Below are positions 1-9,247 of a DNA stretch of 64,000 nucleotides, one piece after another. A program made the translations under genes and the position numbers. The notes under the pieces are model-generated. The model made no database searches. It saw only the letters and a list, made by a program, of their open reading frames with translations, and was not told where the DNA came from. Positions within the stretch are counted from its first letter, which is position 1. Each line of letters starts with the position of its first letter. The DNA lies in contig NZ_CP073764.1 of the NCBI RefSeq assembly GCF_019343105.1, positions 2,964,001 through 3,028,000 of the forward strand. The letters run 5' to 3'. The DNA comes from Methylovirgula sp. HY1. Its GTDB lineage: Bacteria > Pseudomonadota > Alphaproteobacteria > Rhizobiales > Beijerinckiaceae.

Positions 1-164
1 CCCTTGGCAAATGTCACGAGCCGATCCGGCGTTCGATGGGCCGAGACGATGGACGCCACATAGCCGATGCCGAGCGCCTCCAAGGTCTCGGCGGCGTGCC
101 GCATCGTCTTCCAATCCGATTGGCTGCCCATGATAACGGCGACGGGCTTGTCTTTCACGGGCAC
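1..164 (-). CDS. purE: PurE, N5-carboxyaminoimidazole ribonucleotide mutase (5' part only)
   Basis: Only the N-terminal 54 or so codons are here; the gene runs off the left edge. The minus-strand translation reads [14 protein letters not shown], followed by [12 protein letters not shown]. These are the two best-conserved motifs of class I PurE: the MGSxSDW phosphate/substrate loop and the SAHRTP catalytic histidine segment. PurE rearranges N5-CAIR to CAIR in purine synthesis, in the cytoplasm, usually with PurK. The start is taken as GTG at 164; another in-frame GTG lies at 158. No ATG is available in frame close upstream. Confidence 0.85.
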   Translation of the reverse strand, partial: MPVKDKPVAVIMGSQSDWKTMRHAAETLEALGIGYVASIVSAHRTPDRLVTFAK

Positions 165-370
165 GATGCACTCTTAGCCAGGGTTCGACGCAGGTCCGGC
201 GGTTAGGAAGCAAGCGGCATAAACGAAGGGACAGGGCGGTGCAAGCCAAAGACGAAAGCGAAATTCAGCCGGTCGGGAGGAGAACGCTCCAAATCAATCG
301 TGCCGCCGCTTGGCCCGAGACGACGCTTGTCTCGAGACGACGCTTGGCGCGGGACCGATCGGCGCTACGT

Positions 371-3300
371 TCAGCCGAGCTTGCGCGCGATGATTTCCAT
401 CCCGATGCGATGAATCGGGCTAATATTGTAGTCGACGGGCTCGAAGCCATGGTCGCGCAACAGCCGATAGAGTCTGCTGCGCCCGAACATATGATAATGA
501 TCGATCTCTGCCCAATGCGGATTGGCGGCATTGGCCTGCAGCATGTTGAAGAGCATCGGCTCGCGATTGGGCATCGAGGCGAACAGAATGCCGCCATTGC
601 GCAGCAGTTGATGCGCGGCGGCAAGCGACTGTTTCGGGAATGGTTCGCGCGGCAGGGAATCGCCGAGGCTGACGACGCTGAAGCGTCCTTTGAAGTCGAG
701 ATCTGTCAAATTGCCGGCGTAGGCCTCGACACCGAGTTGGCGCAGCGCTGCGACATTGGCCGCACGCTGTTCGACGCCGACGGTTTCGTAACCCCATTCC
801 GCAGCGGTGAAGAGCAGTGATCCGTCGCCGAATTCGGCGTCGAGCCAAGCACCTTGCGCAACGTGTTGAGCGATTCGCGCAACGATCGGCGCGGCGGCGC
901 GACGGCCGCGGTCCATATCGTCGCCGAGCCGCACTTCGGGGCGGAGCCTGGCTTGGTCCGCCGGTGCGAAATGACCTTGCGTGAAAACATGGCCGCAGGC
1001 GCGGCAGGTCTGCCACTGGATCCGCGGATCGAAATCCGGTTGATAGGTGGGATGCGTGGTTGCATCGGCCTTGTAGGCAAGCATGTGGCCTTGCCCGTCG
1101 CACAGCGGGCAGCCGGCATAGGGCCAGCGCGCGATTGTCGCGACAGTTTGGTGGGTTGCGAGTCCGGTCGCTGCCGAGAAAAAAGGTTTCTCCGTCTCTT
1201 CGACCGGCAAAGGTGTCACCACTATGGGCCGGGGCGGCTCGCCCTTGGTCCAGGTCTCCCACATCTCGGTGAAGGCGGCTTCGAGATGGCGCGTATAGCG
1301 TTCCGTATTGAACAGGGGATGGGTCAACCGGTTTGCGTGAAGCTTGCGGCGCAAACCGGCCAAAAGCTGAGGCTCGGTGGCAAGCCGCAAGGCCAACGCT
1401 TCATATTCGGTCTCCGAATGGGTGACGAGTTCCGGCAGGCCGAGCGCATGAAGCAGACTTGCGGCCACGCGTCCCGCAAAGGTCTCGCCGAGCAAAGTCA
1501 GCACCGGCAGGCCGACCCAGAGCGCGTCGCTTGTCGTCGTATGCGCATTATAGGGCAGGCAATCGAGAAAGAGATCGGCGCGTCTTTGCCGGGCGAGATG
1601 ATCGGTCGGTCCGATGCGGGGCGCAAAGACGAGGCGCGCCGGATCGATGCCGCGCTGCATCGCCTCCTTGCCGAGATGTGCCTTGACCTGCGAATTGGCG
1701 TCGAAGAGCCAGAGCACGCTGCCCGGCACCGCGTCGAGAAGGCGCATCCAGAGGCCGAAGAAGTGCGGCGTGATCTTGTAAGTGTTGTTGAAGCAGCAGA
1801 AGACGAATCCATTCTCCGGCAGGCCGCAATCCGCCCGCGAGGGCGTCAGATCCGTGACCCGCCGCTTGGTGTCGTTCGGCTGATAGCAATCCGGAAGATG
1901 GACGATCTTTTCATGATAGAAAGGCTGCTGGTCCATTGGCACGGTAATCGGATCGGCGATCACATAATCGATAAAATCGGCGCCCATCGTGCCGGGATAG
2001 CCGAGAAAGTTCACCTGAATGGGCGCGGGCCGATGCGCCGCGATCTCGCTGCGCGCCAATTGCGTATAGCCTTTGAGCTCGACCAGAATATCGATGCCGT
2101 CGGCATGAATGCGCTGAGCCGCCTGGCGATCGTCTAAATCGCGAAGGTCGACGAAGGCGTCGAAAGCCTTGCCGAGCCGGTAGCGCATCTCGCTGCAATC
2201 GTTCATGCCATGTGAATAGGCAATGATTTCGAAGCGGCTGCGGTCGTGGAGTTCGAAGAGTCCGGCCATCAGATGGGCCGTGGCATGGCGATGAAAATCG
2301 CCGGAAACATAACCGATCTTGAGTTTTTTCGTTGCCGCTCCGGCGACCGGCCGGGGATGCTCGAAGCTCGCAATGGCGTGAAAGGCACTGGCCCAAAGGC
2401 GAGCCACCTCTAATTGTATCGCGGGCGAAGATTGCATGCTGAGAAAGGCGAAGGGCGGCAGCGGCTGCGTACAACCTTTGAGCCGCGCAAGCAGGTTTGC
2501 TTCGGCCTCTTCGATTCCGTCCCAATCGCAAGCCGCGCGTCGCTGATGATAGAGCTGCACCTCGACGCCGACGAGATCTGGATCGAGTGCTACCGCCTTC
2601 TTGTAGGTATCCAAGGCATCCTGGGTGCGTAGCGAAAGCTCATAGGCAGCGCCGAGATTGCAATAGGTTTGAGCGATCGACGGGTTGATCTCTATGGCCT
2701 CGAGATAGGCTGCGATCGCCTCGTCAAAAGCGGATTGGCGGAACAAGACATTGCCGAGATTGCAATAGGCTTCGGCAAACCGCGGCTCCGCGGCAATGGC
2801 TTGCCGATAGGCGGCGATCGCCTCTCGTGGACGCAAGGATTCACGCAGAATATTGCCGGCGCAGAAATGCGGCTTGGCGGCCTCGGGCCGCTTCTCGATA
2901 ATGATTTCGCACGTTGCCAAAGCTTCGTCATATCGCTTCAGGCGGCGTAGAAGGTCCGCGGCATTGATATGAGCTTCGACGAAATGCGGGTCACATCGAA
3001 TGGCGTCGCGATAGGCGGCCAGTGCTTCTTCCACATTGCCTTGATCTTCATAGGCATTGCCGAGATTGGAATGGGCCGGAGCGAAATTCGGGTTGAGAGC
3101 GATGGCTCGTTCGGCATTTGCGGCGGCCGCGGTGAAATCGCCCACGGCCCGGTGAATCGCCGAAAGATTGGAAAAGGCCTGCGCATATTTTGGGTCGATG
3201 GCGATCGCTTTGCCGACGTGCTCGGCCGCAGTCGCATGATCGCCACCCACATGGGCGATGAGGCCTAGATGGTGCCAGGCAATCGCATGGTCCGGTTCCG

Positions 3301-3445
3301 CATCGAGCACCTGCCGGTAGAGATCGGCCGCCATGGTGAAATTGCCGGCCGCATGAAATTCGAGCGCACCATACATGAGCTCGGGGGTAGAAAACTCAGT
3401 CTCAGCGGTCGCGGGTTCCGCCGCCGAACTTGCAGTGCGGGTCAT
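371..3445 (-). CDS. TPR / O-GlcNAc-transferase-like (GT41) / SAM methyltransferase fusion protein
   Basis: A 1024-residue protein with three parts. Residues about 25-320 are tandem TPR units (repeated NLGNAYxxQG, AIAAYRxAIxxxP patterns). Residues about 370-750 match the GT41 catalytic region of SPINDLY/OGT-like proteins: KIGYVSGDFHRH, VNFLGYPGTMG and DLFLDCLPYNAHTTTSDALW, the last being the UDP-sugar loop. The C-terminal 240 residues hold two CxxC pairs (CPLC, CRAC) followed by a class I methyltransferase core (EFGDGSLL, then the late FASMPNREP segment). By family the middle domain would glycosylate proteins or a glycan with UDP-GlcNAc; the methyltransferase might modify the same target. Start chosen at ATG 3445 rather than the TTG two codons upstream. 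Substrate unknown. Confidence 0.85.
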   Translation of the reverse strand: MTRTASSAAEPATAETEFSTPELMYGALEFHAAGNFTMAADLYRQVLDAEPDHAIAWHHLGLIAHVGGDHATAAEHVGKAIAIDPKYAQAFSNLSAIHRAVGDFTAAAANAERAIALNPNFAPAHSNLGNAYEDQGNVEEALAAYRDAIRCDPHFVEAHINAADLLRRLKRYDEALATCEIIIEKRPEAAKPHFCAGNILRESLRPREAIAAYRQAIAAEPRFAEAYCNLGNVLFRQSAFDEAIAAYLEAIEINPSIAQTYCNLGAAYELSLRTQDALDTYKKAVALDPDLVGVEVQLYHQRRAACDWDGIEEAEANLLARLKGCTQPLPPFAFLSMQSSPAIQLEVARLWASAFHAIASFEHPRPVAGAATKKLKIGYVSGDFHRHATAHLMAGLFELHDRSRFEIIAYSHGMNDCSEMRYRLGKAFDAFVDLRDLDDRQAAQRIHADGIDILVELKGYTQLARSEIAAHRPAPIQVNFLGYPGTMGADFIDYVIADPITVPMDQQPFYHEKIVHLPDCYQPNDTKRRVTDLTPSRADCGLPENGFVFCCFNNTYKITPHFFGLWMRLLDAVPGSVLWLFDANSQVKAHLGKEAMQRGIDPARLVFAPRIGPTDHLARQRRADLFLDCLPYNAHTTTSDALWVGLPVLTLLGETFAGRVAASLLHALGLPELVTHSETEYEALALRLATEPQLLAGLRRKLHANRLTHPLFNTERYTRHLEAAFTEMWETWTKGEPPRPIVVTPLPVEETEKPFFSAATGLATHQTVATIARWPYAGCPLCDGQGHMLAYKADATTHPTYQPDFDPRIQWQTCRACGHVFTQGHFAPADQARLRPEVRLGDDMDRGRRAAAPIVARIAQHVAQGAWLDAEFGDGSLLFTAAEWGYETVGVEQRAANVAALRQLGVEAYAGNLTDLDFKGRFSVVSLGDSLPREPFPKQSLAAAHQLLRNGGILFASMPNREPMLFNMLQANAANPHWAEIDHYHMFGRSRLYRLLRDHGFEPVDYNISPIHRIGMEIIARKLG

Positions 3446-3545
3446 GGACAAGCCTCAACGCCTCACGGTTCGCGAGGTAATGATTTCGTGTCCATAACAT
3501 GGCGCCGCTTGCGCGAAGCCTGCTTTGCGACGGCAACCGTCTCGT

Positions 3546-3764
3546 TCAGGCGATAATGTCGGGGGTCAATTGATCCTCGATCGCCGCGATCTTGTCGCGC
3601 AGAACCAGCTTGCGTTTCTTCAGGCGTTGGATCTGCAACTGGTCTGGGGCGGTCAGGTGGTTCAAGGCCTCGATCGCCGAGTCGAGATCGCGATGCTCCT
3701 CGCGCAAATGTTCGAGTTCCGCGCCTAAAGCGGCACGCTCTTCCCCGCTCAGTTTCTCAACCAT
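3546..3764 (-). CDS. YdcH family (DUF465) small coiled-coil protein
   Basis: A 72-residue, highly charged, helical protein. The pattern LREEHRDLDSAI followed by LQIQRLKKRKLVLRDKI is the YdcH/DUF465 signature: a conserved H-x-x-L-D and a KKxKLxLKD segment. Members are short cytoplasmic coiled-coil proteins without an agreed function. An AGGAAAA stretch precedes the ATG. It stands alone between the large glycosyltransferase fusion and the SGNH protein, reading in the same direction as both. A second, divergent family member lies at 16645. Confidence 0.85.
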   Translation of the reverse strand: MVEKLSGEERAALGAELEHLREEHRDLDSAIEALNHLTAPDQLQIQRLKKRKLVLRDKIAAIEDQLTPDIIA

Positions 3765-3990
3765 ACACGGCTTTTCCTGGACAGGCGATGTCCGCGGGAG
3801 GCGGCACCGGCGGGGCGAAATACCCGTTCGCGGTTAAAGCACTTTCAGTATAAGGGGACAATCCGCCGGCACCTTATCCCGCGTTTCGATCCGTCTTACG
3901 GGTCGATCCTAAAATCCCTTGTTTCTCATATATTTGATATGGCTGTACCGGGGCTTGCACGATGCGCTTTCGGCCGCTGCGCCGGGCGGC

Positions 3991-5250
3991 TCAATTGGGC
4001 GGCCAAGAGAAGTCGTCGGCGCGGCCCGGTTTGGGTTTCAAGGCGTCGCCGGTGACGTAGGTTTTGTCCGCGAGATCGTCCGCTTGGCCGTTTTTCTGAA
4101 GTGTCGACGTCGTGGTGGCGAGTGTGCCGCCGGGAGCAAGAACCGGTCCGGTCAACGGCAGGACAGGTCCGATCGGCGGCTTCACCGGCGCCATCTTCAT
4201 TCCGTTCAGCGTACTGGCTCCGGCGGGTGTCGTCGTTTCGATCGTCGCCAAAGTGGCATCGTCTCGCGGCTTGGTTGCGTCGAAAATCCGCAGCACCTCG
4301 GTTTCGACGAATTGGGCAAGCTTGCGCGCGCCGGCCTTGGTGAAATGAATGCCGTCGCTGGTGCGCAGCCGAACCGTTTGGCCGCTTACATCCGGCCCAT
4401 AGGTGTTGAACTTGCCGTTCGCATCGCCGAAGGCGTCCCAGACATCGATGAAGGTGGCGCCGGCCTTGGCGGCATGATCGCGATAGAGATCGTTCAGCGA
4501 TGCCATTTCCGCCGAGAAACGGTCGCTCTTCATGATCGGTAGCCCGACCCATAGAAGCGGGATCTTGGCGTCGCGGAACAGGCCGGCGATCGTCTCGATG
4601 CGGCGATTATAAATCTCGGTCCATTGCGGCGTGCCTGGCTCGTAAGTCGCGTTGCCGACGCGCAGCGACTGATGATCATTGCTGCCAATCAGGATCACCG
4701 CGACATCGAGCTTTTGACCGCTCGCGAGCAAATCTTTGACCGCTTTCGTCCAATCGTAGAAATCGTCGCGAACGAGGCCCGAGCTTTCATGCGTCTTGCG
4801 CAGCACGGCGATCTCCGGGTGGTCAGCGAGCGCGTCGGTTAGACCCTGGCAGAGCATCTGGCCGAGCGAATCGCCGAGAACGGCGACAAAGAAGCTCGGT
4901 GGCACGGTGGGTTTGTGTGAAGCTTTTTCAACCGGATGCCCGGCTTTCGGCTTTGTGCGGGTCCGACGGGCGCCAGGCTGCGGGCGGTATCCGCGCTGAT
5001 AATCATAGCCCGGCTGCGGCGACCGATAGCGCGGAAAGGTCTGTTGGAACCAACCGAATGGGTTGAAACCTTGTGCCTCCGCTCGGGTTGCGAAGGGTAG
5101 CGCCAGCAGGGCGATGAGTGCGAGCTTCGGCAACAGGTGAAAGATGAGGGCTGCGACGCGGCCGGCAAAGCTCGCCGGCGCAAGCCACGGCCTGGAGCCG
5201 CGGCCTGCACCCTTTCCAAAAGAGCTTATGCTCGTCGGTTGGATCGTCAT
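3991..5250 (-). CDS. DUF459-type SGNH/GDSL hydrolase, exported
   Basis: A 419-residue protein. A hydrophobic segment at about residues 33-55 ending in TRAEAQG looks like a signal peptide or anchor. A Pro/Arg-rich linker follows, then an SGNH hydrolase domain from about residue 118: block I AVLGDSLG with the nucleophile serine, an IGSND block, and the catalytic pair in SDGIHFT. This arrangement matches DUF459 proteins of rhizobia, periplasmic enzymes thought to act on acyl or acetyl groups of cell-envelope glycans. The last 80 residues are low-complexity (Thr, Pro, Leu). The DUF459 family call is good; the substrate is not known. Confidence 0.8.
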   Translation of the reverse strand: MTIQPTSISSFGKGAGRGSRPWLAPASFAGRVAALIFHLLPKLALIALLALPFATRAEAQGFNPFGWFQQTFPRYRSPQPGYDYQRGYRPQPGARRTRTKPKAGHPVEKASHKPTVPPSFFVAVLGDSLGQMLCQGLTDALADHPEIAVLRKTHESSGLVRDDFYDWTKAVKDLLASGQKLDVAVILIGSNDHQSLRVGNATYEPGTPQWTEIYNRRIETIAGLFRDAKIPLLWVGLPIMKSDRFSAEMASLNDLYRDHAAKAGATFIDVWDAFGDANGKFNTYGPDVSGQTVRLRTSDGIHFTKAGARKLAQFVETEVLRIFDATKPRDDATLATIETTTPAGASTLNGMKMAPVKPPIGPVLPLTGPVLAPGGTLATTTSTLQKNGQADDLADKTYVTGDALKPKPGRADDFSWPPN

Positions 5251-5333
5251 GCCTGATCAAACCTTGCAAGGGCCAATATTGCCGCTGGTTGATGCCGAAG
5301 TTAAGCATATTTCGGCCGCCGGCGAGGCACCAT

Positions 5334-6137
5334 TCAAAAGCGGAATGCGAGCACAGAACCATACTGTGCGGCGACGCCATTGGAGCGACGGTTTGCCAAA
5401 CGACCGACGAAATCGAACACGCCGACTTCGGGTATAATCGACACCATATTGGTCAGGCCGATGCGCATACCCATATCGACTCCCGCCGCATTCACGTAAT
5501 TCTGCCCCGCGCCTCCCAACGCAGTTGGAATTGCAGTGTAAACATATCGCAATTCTGAGATGAGGGTATAGCGAGGCGTAATGGCCCGGCTGAAGATCAG
5601 ATCGACGCCCGGGCTCCATGCGCTTTTTGATTGGTCGGAAAGATCCAGGTAGGAATAAGCGCCCCCCGCTACGATCGCCACCTGCCACGGGCTGTCTATT
5701 GGTGTGAGCCGATGCTTCACGTCGATTTCGCCGCCCAAGGATGGGCCGACACTGGAGAAGGGCAGGGCCACTTGAGTCAGTCGGTAGCCAATGTCCCAAC
5801 CGTCGCCGAGGCCGACGCGAAAACCTGCGTGGGGCAAAAATGGCGTAAAATTGCTGCGGCTGGGATCGCCAACCGACGTGAATTGTCCTCCTGTGCCTGC
5901 GATCGCGGATAACCCCCCGTAAGGAAGCGTATCGGCTGTCGAAAAGCCGAGCAGCCAGAATGCTGCCGCAGGCCAAGGGAGCAGCAGCAGAAGCGCCAAA
6001 AGGGTGAAGCGCAAGGAACGCGTTGCCAGCGGAAACGCCGTTACCCATCTCGGCGAACCTGCGGCGATGAACCGGCCGATGAGCCGCTGACAAGCAATGC
6101 TGTCGATTACCGGATGTTCGCGGGCTACCATTTTCAT
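5334..6137 (-). CDS. Outer-membrane beta-barrel-like protein, unknown role
   Basis: About 267 residues. A long hydrophobic signal segment (LLALLLLLPWPAAAFW) lies near residue 50, followed by alternating polar/aromatic stretches typical of beta strands, and the chain ends in ...VLAFRF with a terminal phenylalanine, as in many outer-membrane barrels. Start chosen at ATG 6137 because GGAG lies correctly upstream; an upstream in-frame start at 6212 is less likely. It is divergent from chrB, with 103 bp between the two starts carrying an inverted repeat. No specific family recognised. Export to the outer membrane is an inference from the signal segment and C-terminus. Confidence 0.6.
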   Translation of the reverse strand: MKMVAREHPVIDSIACQRLIGRFIAAGSPRWVTAFPLATRSLRFTLLALLLLLPWPAAAFWLLGFSTADTLPYGGLSAIAGTGGQFTSVGDPSRSNFTPFLPHAGFRVGLGDGWDIGYRLTQVALPFSSVGPSLGGEIDVKHRLTPIDSPWQVAIVAGGAYSYLDLSDQSKSAWSPGVDLIFSRAITPRYTLISELRYVYTAIPTALGGAGQNYVNAAGVDMGMRIGLTNMVSIIPEVGVFDFVGRLANRRSNGVAAQYGSVLAFRF

Positions 6138-6190
6138 GACTCGATACTCCTGTCCGTCGGCGGCGAGGAGACGAAGGCTATGTCTAAATA

Positions 6191-6216
6191 TTAGATGATA
6201 CAAGTGTTGCATCTAG
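6191..6216. promoter_or_regulatory. Inverted repeat between divergent chrB and outer-membrane-like gene
   Basis: TTAGATG at 6191-6197 and CATCTAG at 6210-6216 form an imperfect dyad (six paired bases, 12-nt spacer) in the 103-bp space between two divergent genes. Position and symmetry fit an operator. ChrB proteins have been described as chromate-responsive regulators, so ChrB is the obvious candidate to bind here, but this is inference. Confidence 0.4.
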
Positions 6217-6240
6217 TATGTGTAATGATACGGGCAGTCT

Positions 6241-7227
6241 ATGAGAAAAACTGAAATGATCGCGGAATGCCAATGGTTGCTGCTGATTCATCAGCTTCCC
6301 ACCAAACCTGCCTACTTTCGGGTCAAAATCTGGCGACGGCTCCAAGCCATCGGTGCCGTCGCGGTGAAGAACACCGTCTATGCGTTGCCGGCGAATATGG
6401 GGGCGCAGGAGGACTTGGAATGGGTGCTGAAGGAGATTATCGGCGGCGGCGGCGAGGCGGTGATGTGCGAGGCGCGTCTAATCGGGGGGCTGTCGAACGC
6501 CGAGGTCCGGGCGCTGTTCGATGCCGCTCGCGATGCCGACTACGAGGCGATAGCAAGGGAGGCTCGATCTCTCGCAGAGACGATTGACACCGATGGCACC
6601 CCCGAGAAACAGGCCGAAGCGCGGGTCCAACTCGCTCGCCTGCGCAAGCGGTTCTCTGAAATCGTCACGATCGATTTCTTTGGCGCCACTGGCCGCGTGC
6701 TGGTCGCCGGGTTGATTGGCGGGCTGGAGCACCGAGTTGCGGAGGAAAGCAGTGTAACAGTGGAAGGAACGCGGCCGGCGGCAGAATTAATCGCCGAGCT
6801 TCAGGGTCGAATCTGGGTGACACGGCGAGGGGTGCATGTCGACCGCATCGCCTGCGGCTGGCTGATCCATCGTTTCATCGATCCGGACGCCAGCTTTCGC
6901 TTCGTTGCAGGCAAAGACTACGTTCCGAATGCGGGCGATTTGCATTTTGATATGTTCGAGGGCGAATTCACTCATGAAGGCGATCGATGCAGCTTCGAGG
7001 TGCTGCTCTCCCGCGTGGGTATCCCCGATCCAGCGTTACAAGCCATCGCCGAAATCGTTCACGACATCGATCTCAAAGACGGCAAGTTCGGACGTGAAGA
7101 GGTCTCAGGCATAGCCCACCTCATCGCCGGAATCGTCTTGGCGAACAAAGATGACGAGCAGCGCATCGCTCAAGGGGGCGTGGTTTTTGATAATTTGTAT
7201 CAATATTTTCGTGGGAAACGCGGGTGA
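6241..7227 (+). CDS. chrB: ChrB-type chromate resistance protein
   Basis: A 328-residue protein with the two ChrB modules. The N-terminal half (LLLIHQLPTKPAYFRVKIWRRL, with VKNTVYALP) is the ChrB N domain. The C-terminal half (WVTRRGVHVDRIACGWLIHRF, F.GEFTHEGDRCSFEVL) is the ChrB C domain, with conserved His, Asp, Glu and Cys residues. In characterised systems ChrB regulates or aids the ChrA chromate efflux pump. No chrA is next to it here, so the gene may act on a distant target. ATG 6241 used; ATG 6256 is an alternative. Confidence 0.85.
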   Translation: MRKTEMIAECQWLLLIHQLPTKPAYFRVKIWRRLQAIGAVAVKNTVYALPANMGAQEDLEWVLKEIIGGGGEAVMCEARLIGGLSNAEVRALFDAARDADYEAIAREARSLAETIDTDGTPEKQAEARVQLARLRKRFSEIVTIDFFGATGRVLVAGLIGGLEHRVAEESSVTVEGTRPAAELIAELQGRIWVTRRGVHVDRIACGWLIHRFIDPDASFRFVAGKDYVPNAGDLHFDMFEGEFTHEGDRCSFEVLLSRVGIPDPALQAIAEIVHDIDLKDGKFGREEVSGIAHLIAGIVLANKDDEQRIAQGGVVFDNLYQYFRGKRG

Positions 7228-7480
7228 CGGATCAAGCGCCGGCAATGATAGACGCAGGCAGCATGGCGGCCCTTCTCGCCATGGCCTCTCTGCCGGAGAG
7301 GTGCATGGCGGAGCCCGCGTCTTCATTTCTTAGCTTCGGCTTCTCCGGGAGGTAGATCGCCGTGAAGCGCCGAGTTACCGTCAAGGAAAAATGCTGGATC
7401 GCTGAGGTCCTTTCGCCCACCGTCGGCAGGCTTGCGCCGCTTTTGGCTAACAAGCTTTCCATCTTGTTCGGACCTGATTC

Positions 7481-8029
7481 ATGCTCGACAAACCGCTTGC
7501 CGTGACCGTGCGGCCTTCGACCGAAGCCGATGTCGCGGCGATGATCGCGATTTACACCCATCACATCCAGCATGGGCTCGGTGATTATGAAACCGAGCCG
7601 CTGCATCCAGACGATCTCAAAAGACGGCGCAAGTCGATGCTGAAGCGGCGCCTGCCGCATCTCGTCGCCGAGCTTGACGGCACTGTCGTGGGCTATGCCT
7701 ATGCCGTTCCGTTTCGCAAGCGTCCGGCCTACCGCTACACGGTGAAACATTCGATCTACGTGCATCAGGATCATCTGCACGCCGGCATAGGCCGACAATT
7801 GCTGCCGGCTTTGATCGATGCCTGCGCGCAAGCCGGCTACCGCCAGATGGTCGCCTATATCGACAGCGCCAATGCGCCGTCTTTGCAGCTACATGAATCC
7901 TTGGGCTTCGAGCCGGTCGGCCTGCTCCGCGCGGTCGGGTTTAAATTCGGCCACTGGACCGATACGGTGCTGATGCAGCGTGCCTTGGGCGCCGGGGTGG
8001 AGACAGCGCCGGGGCCGCTCGCGCACTGA
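7481..8029 (+). CDS. GNAT N-acetyltransferase, phosphinothricin-acetyltransferase-like
   Basis: 182 residues. The N-terminus VRPSTEADVAAMIAIY..H is the usual beginning of Pat-type GNAT enzymes. HLHAGIGRQLLPALI contains the acetyl-CoA pyrophosphate-binding motif, and SLQLHESLGFEPVG is the motif B region of the same subgroup. Such enzymes acetylate small amines, including phosphinothricin and methionine sulfoximine, in the cytoplasm. The 250 bases in front of it contain no other gene that I can support. The true substrate cannot be told from sequence. Confidence 0.85.
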   Translation: MLDKPLAVTVRPSTEADVAAMIAIYTHHIQHGLGDYETEPLHPDDLKRRRKSMLKRRLPHLVAELDGTVVGYAYAVPFRKRPAYRYTVKHSIYVHQDHLHAGIGRQLLPALIDACAQAGYRQMVAYIDSANAPSLQLHESLGFEPVGLLRAVGFKFGHWTDTVLMQRALGAGVETAPGPLAH

Positions 8030-8063
8030 GCTCGGGGGTAGCGTCGACGGCGCAATGGAGAAC

Positions 8064-9197
8064 TCAGCTCATCGTCAGCGCGCCGGTCCATGTCGCGACG
8101 AGCAGAGCAGTTCCGAAGACGAGCACGCACAAGGCTGCGCCGACTTCGATGATCTGCCCGATGAGTCGGGCGCGGGGCGATTGCTGCCGTCCGGCGATGC
8201 GCACCGCCAGCTTTTTGCCGAACACGGCCGTCGTCGCGAGTCCGGCAGTGGTGAATGCGGTGCCGAGTGCGATGGCGATGACGGCGGCGACACCGATGGC
8301 GAATATGCCTTGTGCCAGGGAGAAAACGAGGACGAGGATGGCGCCGGAACACGGTCTCGCCCCGGCTGTGACAATGGTCAAGGCCGCCGACTTCCAGGAA
8401 AAGCCGTCGCCGAGCTGACGCGGGTCGAGAGCGAGAATATGCCCGCATTGCGGTCCGCAATCCGCTTGATGATCAGGCGCATCCGTGGCGGTGGCGCGAA
8501 ACATCGACGATCGCTGTGCGGTGGCGCCGGCAACTCGCGGCATGTTTGCGAAGGCGCTTAAGACGGATGATCCGGTTGCAAGTTCCGGTGCCGGGCCTAT
8601 GCCCCAGTTTTGCGCGGACTGCGCGAGCATGCCGCGTATCGTGCGCAGCAGCGCCGCCCCTTTGCGGACGACCAGCATGATGCCGAGGAGAATGATGCCG
8701 CAATAGGCGGCAAGCTCGAGCACATGCGCCATGGCTGTCATGCGTTGCGCCGTGGCGTTGAAAATGACCGCGGCACCGCCGATGACGACGATGGCGACGA
8801 GACCTTGCAGCAAGGCGGCGAGAAAGGCGATGATGATGCCGCGTCGCAATGCCCGTTCGTTCGATACCATATAGGACGTGATGACTGCCTTGCCGTGGCC
8901 GGGGCCGGCGGCGTGAAAGATCCCATAAGCGAAGCCAAGTCCCATGAGGCCTGCCATAGCCAGCAAGCTGTGTTTGGCGCCGTCCAATGCATGTTCGAGC
9001 AGAAGATAGAAGCGACTTTCCTGACCGATGATCCAGGCCGATAGGCCCGTGACTCGTCCGACGCCGCCTTCTTGTGCGCCGATCGCGAAAGGATGCTGGA
9101 AGGCCTGCGCATCGGCATGTTGCGCTAAAGCGATCGCGCCGAGGCAGAAACAGAAGCCGAGGATAAGCGGCCCATAATGTCTTGCGCCGTGCGGCAT
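8064..9197 (-). CDS. NiCoT/RcnA-like nickel/cobalt exporter, integral membrane
   Basis: About 377 residues with a signal-like N-terminus (FCFCLGAIALAQHADAQA) and at least six hydrophobic segments. The motif FHAAGPGHGKAVITSY is the conserved HxxGPGHGK block of the NiCoT/RcnA superfamily, and TAGARPCSGAILVLVF is its second signature. A His/Cys-containing loop (DCGPQCGH) lies between the halves. It should move Ni, Co or a similar ion across the inner membrane. Start placed at MPHGARHY (9197), not at 9251, which would overlap the preceding gene's stop. It follows a DUF1007 gene by 50 bp, a common pairing with such transporters. Confidence 0.85.
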   Translation of the reverse strand: MPHGARHYGPLILGFCFCLGAIALAQHADAQAFQHPFAIGAQEGGVGRVTGLSAWIIGQESRFYLLLEHALDGAKHSLLAMAGLMGLGFAYGIFHAAGPGHGKAVITSYMVSNERALRRGIIIAFLAALLQGLVAIVVIGGAAVIFNATAQRMTAMAHVLELAAYCGIILLGIMLVVRKGAALLRTIRGMLAQSAQNWGIGPAPELATGSSVLSAFANMPRVAGATAQRSSMFRATATDAPDHQADCGPQCGHILALDPRQLGDGFSWKSAALTIVTAGARPCSGAILVLVFSLAQGIFAIGVAAVIAIALGTAFTTAGLATTAVFGKKLAVRIAGRQQSPRARLIGQIIEVGAALCVLVFGTALLVATWTGALTMS

Positions 9198-9247
9198 GGC
9201 GGAATCGCTCCGGTGGGACAGAAGGTCGTTTGACCAGGCCTTATGGA

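Noticed and set aside
854-2137. 427-codon open frame on the plus strand
   Set aside because: It is antisense to the TPR/GT41 gene, has no family motif, and follows from high GC at codon position three of the real gene.
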